DNA from: Phycisphaerales bacterium
GTDB lineage: Bacteria > Planctomycetota > Phycisphaerae > SM23-33
Assembly: GCA_003153915.1 (NCBI GenBank)
Contig: PMBX01000113.1
Span: 10,490 to 17,944, forward strand
Length of the DNA: 7,455 nucleotides
Reading direction: 5' to 3'
Made by a program: the position numbers and the translations under genes. Below, piece by piece: positions 4,804-7,455 of this stretch. Each line of letters begins with the position of its first letter. Within the stretch, counting starts at the first letter, position 1. The notes beneath the pieces are model-generated. The model made no database searches. It saw only the letters and a list, made by a program, of their open reading frames with translations, and was not told the origin of the DNA.

Positions 4804-5673
4804 ATGGCCAAGAACGAAACCGAACCCGCCGTGCCCTACGATTTTTCCTCCTTTGAGGGACCGTCGTTCCGCAAGAAGCGAGAAGTCCCCGATGGTCTGT
4901 GGATGCGTTGCCTCGGCTGCGAGGCAACTCTCTATCGCAAGGTGGTGGCCGAGAACCTGGAAGTCTGTCCACAATGCGACTATCACTTCCGCGTCGCCGC
5001 GCGCAATCGCATCGTCCAACTCGCCGATCCCGACAGCTTCGAGGAGCTATTCGCCGATATCGCCCCGGCCGATCCCCTGGAATTCAAGTGGGCTGGTAAG
5101 AGCTTCGCGGACCGGGTCCTAGCCGAGCAGAAAAAAACCGGCAACACCGAAGCCGTCCAGACGGGCATCGCCTACATCAAGGGGCGGCGAGCGGCCCTGG
5201 GAGTGATGGACGGCGATTGGTTGATGGGAACTCTGGGATCGGTGGTCGGAGAGAAGCTTTCCCTGCTCATCGAGCACGCCACCGCCACCCGCCTGCCGCT
5301 GATCATCGTGTGCATGTCGGGCGGGGCCAGGATGCATGAAGGGGCGCTTAGCCTGATGCAGATGGGCAAGACCTCCGCGGCGCTGGCGAAGTTCGACGAC
5401 GCCGGCGGACTGTATATCTCCCTGCTGGCAGACCCGACGACCGGAGGAACCACCGCCAGTTTCGCCATGCTGGCCGATTTCATCCTCGCCGAACCAGGCG
5501 CTCTGATCGGTTTTGCCGGCGGACGTGTCATCGCCAACACCATCCGCGCCGAACTTCCGGAAGGTTTCCAACGGGCGGAGTTCCTCCTGGAGCATGGATT
5601 CATCGACGGGATCGTCCACCGCAGGGATCTGCGCAGCGAACTGGCGAAATTGATCGACTATTGTTCCAAGTAA
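4804..5673 (+). CDS. accD: acetyl-CoA carboxylase carboxyltransferase subunit beta
   Basis: Beta half of the carboxyltransferase that moves the carboxyl group from carboxybiotin to acetyl-CoA, making malonyl-CoA for fatty-acid synthesis; it works with AccA, which is not in the window. Seen in the 289 residues: the N-terminal zinc finger with Cys36, Cys39, Cys55 and Cys58 ('RCLGC', 'VCPQCDYHF'), 'NRIVQLADPDSFEEL' (68-82), then the crotonase-type core with 'GSVVGEK' (145-151), oxyanion-hole 'SGGARMHEG' (172-180), 'LSLMQMGKTSAALAK' (182-196), 'LADPTTGGTTASFAML' (208-223) and 'GALIGFAGGRVI' (232-243). 'MGTLGSVVG' replaces the commoner 'GGSMGSVVG'. The start is uncertain: ATG 4804 has GGA 8 bases upstream, ATG 4795 is in frame three codons earlier, and the frame is open back to a TTG at 4750. 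No homologous sequence extends upstream of 4795. Confidence 0.96.
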   Translation: MAKNETEPAVPYDFSSFEGPSFRKKREVPDGLWMRCLGCEATLYRKVVAENLEVCPQCDYHFRVAARNRIVQLADPDSFEELFADIAPADPLEFKWAGKSFADRVLAEQKKTGNTEAVQTGIAYIKGRRAALGVMDGDWLMGTLGSVVGEKLSLLIEHATATRLPLIIVCMSGGARMHEGALSLMQMGKTSAALAKFDDAGGLYISLLADPTTGGTTASFAMLADFILAEPGALIGFAGGRVIANTIRAELPEGFQRAEFLLEHGFIDGIVHRRDLRSELAKLIDYCSK

Positions 5674-5681
5674 CCTTTCGC

Positions 5682-5692
5682 GGAGGACCTCC
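5682..5692 (+). promoter_or_regulatory. Shine-Dalgarno with its own complement before a TTG start
   Basis: GGAGG-A-CCTCC places a perfect ribosome binding site directly beside its complement, ahead of the TTG at 5693. A 4-bp stem GGAG/CTCC with a 3-base loop could partly hide the site; alternatively CCTCC mimics the 16S rRNA anti-Shine-Dalgarno. Confidence 0.45.
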
Positions 5693-6175
5693 TTGAACGA
5701 CCCAGCCGTCCAGATTCGTTGTGCGACAAGCCAAGACCTGCCCGCCATTGAACGGGTCACCGCCGAGGTCTTCCAGCCTGTAGCGTTGGAAAGCCTTGTT
5801 GAGCAGACGTTGGGCAAGTCGGACGGCCCCGGTTGGCTGTCGCTGAAGATGGCCGTCACCGCCAACGAGATCACCAACCTGCCCGACGGTTGCTTTGTCG
5901 CCTTCCAGGACAGTGGGGTGACCGGCTTCGTCACCAATGTGATCTTCCCGATGGCCAGGCGCGGATACATTTCGAGCTTGGCCGTCCGCGCCGGATTTCA
6001 AGGCCGAGGCGTGGGACGGGCGCTGGTGAATCGGTCGCTGGACTACTTCCGAAGCCGTGGCCTCAAACAGGCCAAGATCGACACCCTGGTGACAAACCAG
6101 GCGGGCCGGCACCTCTACCCGGCTATGGGCTTCCAAGAGGCCACACAGGTGATTCACTACGTCATGCCGCTGTAG
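5693..6175 (+). CDS. GNAT-family N-acetyltransferase
   Basis: A 160-residue GCN5-related acetyltransferase; substrate unknown. 'VQIRCATSQDLPAIERVTAEVF' (6-27) is the usual first strand and helix. Motif A, which binds acetyl-CoA, is 'ISSLAVRAGFQGRGVGRALV' (93-112) with the Q/R-x-x-G-x-G signature in 'FQGRGVG'. 'LYPAMGFQEA' (141-150) is the typical motif B region ('YxxxGF'). The start is a TTG at 5693 with a perfect GGAGG (5682-5686) 6 bases upstream; no ATG is suitably placed. It begins 19 bases after accD and is probably translated from the same message. Context does not reveal the target; protein, amino acid or metabolite acetylation are all possible. Confidence 0.9.
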   Translation: MNDPAVQIRCATSQDLPAIERVTAEVFQPVALESLVEQTLGKSDGPGWLSLKMAVTANEITNLPDGCFVAFQDSGVTGFVTNVIFPMARRGYISSLAVRAGFQGRGVGRALVNRSLDYFRSRGLKQAKIDTLVTNQAGRHLYPAMGFQEATQVIHYVMPL

Positions 6176-6219
6176 GGGATCGGCGACGGCATCGCAAGGG
6201 TTTCCCGGTGTAACCGAGA

Positions 6220-7323
6220 ATGGATCAGGAAAGATCGTACAAACATCAACTCGTCGCGGCGTACCTGGAGCAGCACCATCTGGACGCGGTACTGCTGAGT
6301 CGTCGGTGTAACTTCAGTTGGTACACCTGCGGCGCCCACAATCACGTCGCCGAGTCCGCCGACGTCGGGAGCAGTTGGCTACTCGTGCGGAAAGATTCGG
6401 CCTGCGTCCTGGCCAATAACATCGAAGCGACCAGGCTGGCCGGCGAGGAATTGCGAGGATCGGGCATCGAGGTCGTGGAATTCCCATGGTCCGACGCCGC
6501 CGAGCAACGGCAGGCATTCACCAGGCTTCTCGGCTCGGCCAGGCTGGCTGCGGACGCCATGGTTCCGCTCATCGACGCGCCGACGCTGGGGACGGATTTC
6601 GACCGCCTTCGCTGGGTACTGACGGCCGGGGAAATACAGCGATATCGCGCCCTCTGCAACGACACCGTCTCTGCCGTCGAGTCGGTCGCCCGCTCGGCCA
6701 AGCCGCTCTGCCGCGAATGGGACCTGGCGGCGGAACTGTCCGCGGCGCTGCGCCGCCTAGGTTGCCTGCCATGGGTCCTGCTGGTCGGCGGGGACGAGCG
6801 ACTGGAACAGTTTCGCCACCCGTTACCTACTGACTTGAAAATCCATCATCGGTTTATGCTGGCCACTTGCGCCGAACGAGGCGGGCTACTGGCGGCCTGC
6901 TCGCGCCTGGCGAGCTTCGCAAATATCCCGCCCGAGCTTGCCCGAAAACACCAGGCCGTCACCAATGTCGATGTCGCCTTGATCGCCTCCACCAGGCCGG
7001 GAATAACGCTGGGGCAGCTTTTTATCATCGCCCAAGAAACCTACGCCGCCAATGGCTTCCCCGACCAGTGGCGGCTGCACCATCAGGGTGGTTCCTGTGG
7101 CTACCTGCCGCGAGAAGTCAAAGCCGCCCCAGGCAACGCCACCACCGCCCTGGCCGACCAGGCCTTCGCCTGGAACCCGTCCATCCGCGGCACAAAATCC
7201 GAAGACACCATCCTCTGTCGTCCTGACGGTGGCCAACTGCTGGCCGGCCCCACCGATTGGCCCACCATCACCGTCCGATGGCGGGACCATCGCATCCCTC
7301 GTCCAGATATCCTGGTCCTCTAA
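6220..7323 (+). CDS. M24 (pita-bread fold) family protein with degenerate metal site
   Basis: 367 residues with the layout of aminopeptidase P/creatinase-like proteins: an N-terminal creatinase-type domain (about 1-125, 'LDAVLLSRRCNFSWYTCG', 'VGSSWLLVRKDSACVLANNI') and a C-terminal M24 domain (about 135-345, 'TAGEIQRYRALCNDTVSAVE'). Active M24 peptidases bind two metals with Asp, Asp, His, Glu, Glu. Here the usual D.G....GY..D.TR region reads 'LATCAERGGLLAACSRLASF' (214-233) with no Asp; the first Glu position reads 'AWNPS' (317-321). Only a His in 'HHQGG' (287-291) and the last Glu in 'KSEDT' (326-330) remain. It is therefore probably a non-peptidase homologue rather than a working Xaa-Pro aminopeptidase; the motifs HHQGG, WNPS and KSEDT suggest a conserved alternative role. 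The ATG at 6220 has no clear Shine-Dalgarno. It follows the GNAT gene by 44 bases and is likely last in the operon. Confidence 0.85.
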   Translation: MDQERSYKHQLVAAYLEQHHLDAVLLSRRCNFSWYTCGAHNHVAESADVGSSWLLVRKDSACVLANNIEATRLAGEELRGSGIEVVEFPWSDAAEQRQAFTRLLGSARLAADAMVPLIDAPTLGTDFDRLRWVLTAGEIQRYRALCNDTVSAVESVARSAKPLCREWDLAAELSAALRRLGCLPWVLLVGGDERLEQFRHPLPTDLKIHHRFMLATCAERGGLLAACSRLASFANIPPELARKHQAVTNVDVALIASTRPGITLGQLFIIAQETYAANGFPDQWRLHHQGGSCGYLPREVKAAPGNATTALADQAFAWNPSIRGTKSEDTILCRPDGGQLLAGPTDWPTITVRWRDHRIPRPDILVL

Positions 7324-7357
7324 GCATAAATTTCCCGTTTCGCGTGGAGGATTAGCT

Positions 7358-7444
7358 TTGCAGGTCGGCAGGGCTTCGTCCAGCCGGCTTGATCCACCTG
7401 ACTTGGGTCTGTTGCACATTGTTCGTTTTACGGTCGGCAAGTAG
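7358..7444 (+). CDS. possible 28-residue ORF, unrecognised
   Basis: The TTG at 7358 has a perfect GGAGG (7346-7350) 7 bases upstream, the same kind of start as the GNAT gene in this window. It encodes 28 residues, beginning MQVGRASSSRLDPPDLGLLH and ending in VRFTVGK, before TAG at 7442-7444. An ATG follows one base later (7446) and runs off the edge, so this could be a small gene coupled to the next one, a leader peptide, or the start of a gene broken by a point change at the stop. No family is recognised and no membrane or signal segment is evident. Confidence 0.35.
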   Translation: MQVGRASSSRLDPPDLGLLHIVRFTVGK

Positions 7445-7455
7445 TATGGCGAGTT

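Noticed and set aside
3946..5019. 357-codon minus-strand frame opposite rpe and accD
   Set aside because: It crosses three well-supported plus-strand genes and has low-complexity shadow composition.
5119..6157. Minus-strand frames opposite accD and the GNAT gene
   Set aside because: Shadows of well-supported genes; no domain seen.
1..7455. CRISPR arrays, insertion sequences, phage genes, origins
   Set aside because: No regularly spaced repeats, transposase or integrase motifs, terminal inverted repeats or clusters of DnaA-type boxes were seen by eye.

Overview
The window looks like a piece of bacterial chromosome from a high-GC planctomycete, possibly of the class Phycisphaerae. This rests mainly on the 259-residue protein at 1486-2265, whose N-terminal block ('DWPYEPGQV', 'GLLQMEVTGRPDG') plus C-terminal UVR motif matches, from memory, a family I associate with Planctomycetota. 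TTG starts with good Shine-Dalgarno sequences occur, and no phage, transposon or CRISPR signal was seen. Species-level placement is not possible from the sequence alone.

Minus strand, right to left (2451 down to 1): a tRNA-Arg(CCG) with a recognisable promoter; a short spacer with two back-to-back inverted repeats; the UVR-motif protein; then a 277-base leader and the first 402 codons of thrS (threonyl-tRNA synthetase), which runs off the left edge. The thrS leader is the most remarkable part. A consensus -35 box is followed by a short ORF with clustered threonine codons (ACG ... ACG ACG ACC), a set of mutually exclusive RNA pairings, and a clear intrinsic terminator (GC hairpin plus U-tract) before the thrS start. 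This is the layout of a leader-peptide transcription attenuator that would let thrS respond to charged tRNA-Thr.

Plus strand, left to right (2682 to 7455): a sigma70-type promoter, then pgk (phosphoglycerate kinase), rpe (ribulose-phosphate 3-epimerase), accD (acetyl-CoA carboxylase carboxyltransferase beta subunit), a GNAT acetyltransferase starting at TTG, and an M24 'pita-bread' family protein that appears to have lost most metal-binding residues. Gaps are short (13 to 54 bases) with no obvious terminator, so this is probably one transcript. It links lower glycolysis, the pentose phosphate pathway and the first committed step of fatty-acid synthesis. The last 130 bases hold a candidate 28-codon ORF with a strong Shine-Dalgarno and TTG start, and an ATG at the right edge that may begin another gene.

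The divergent intergenic region (2452-2768) carries the promoters of both transcripts and a relatively AT-rich middle with no convincing gene.
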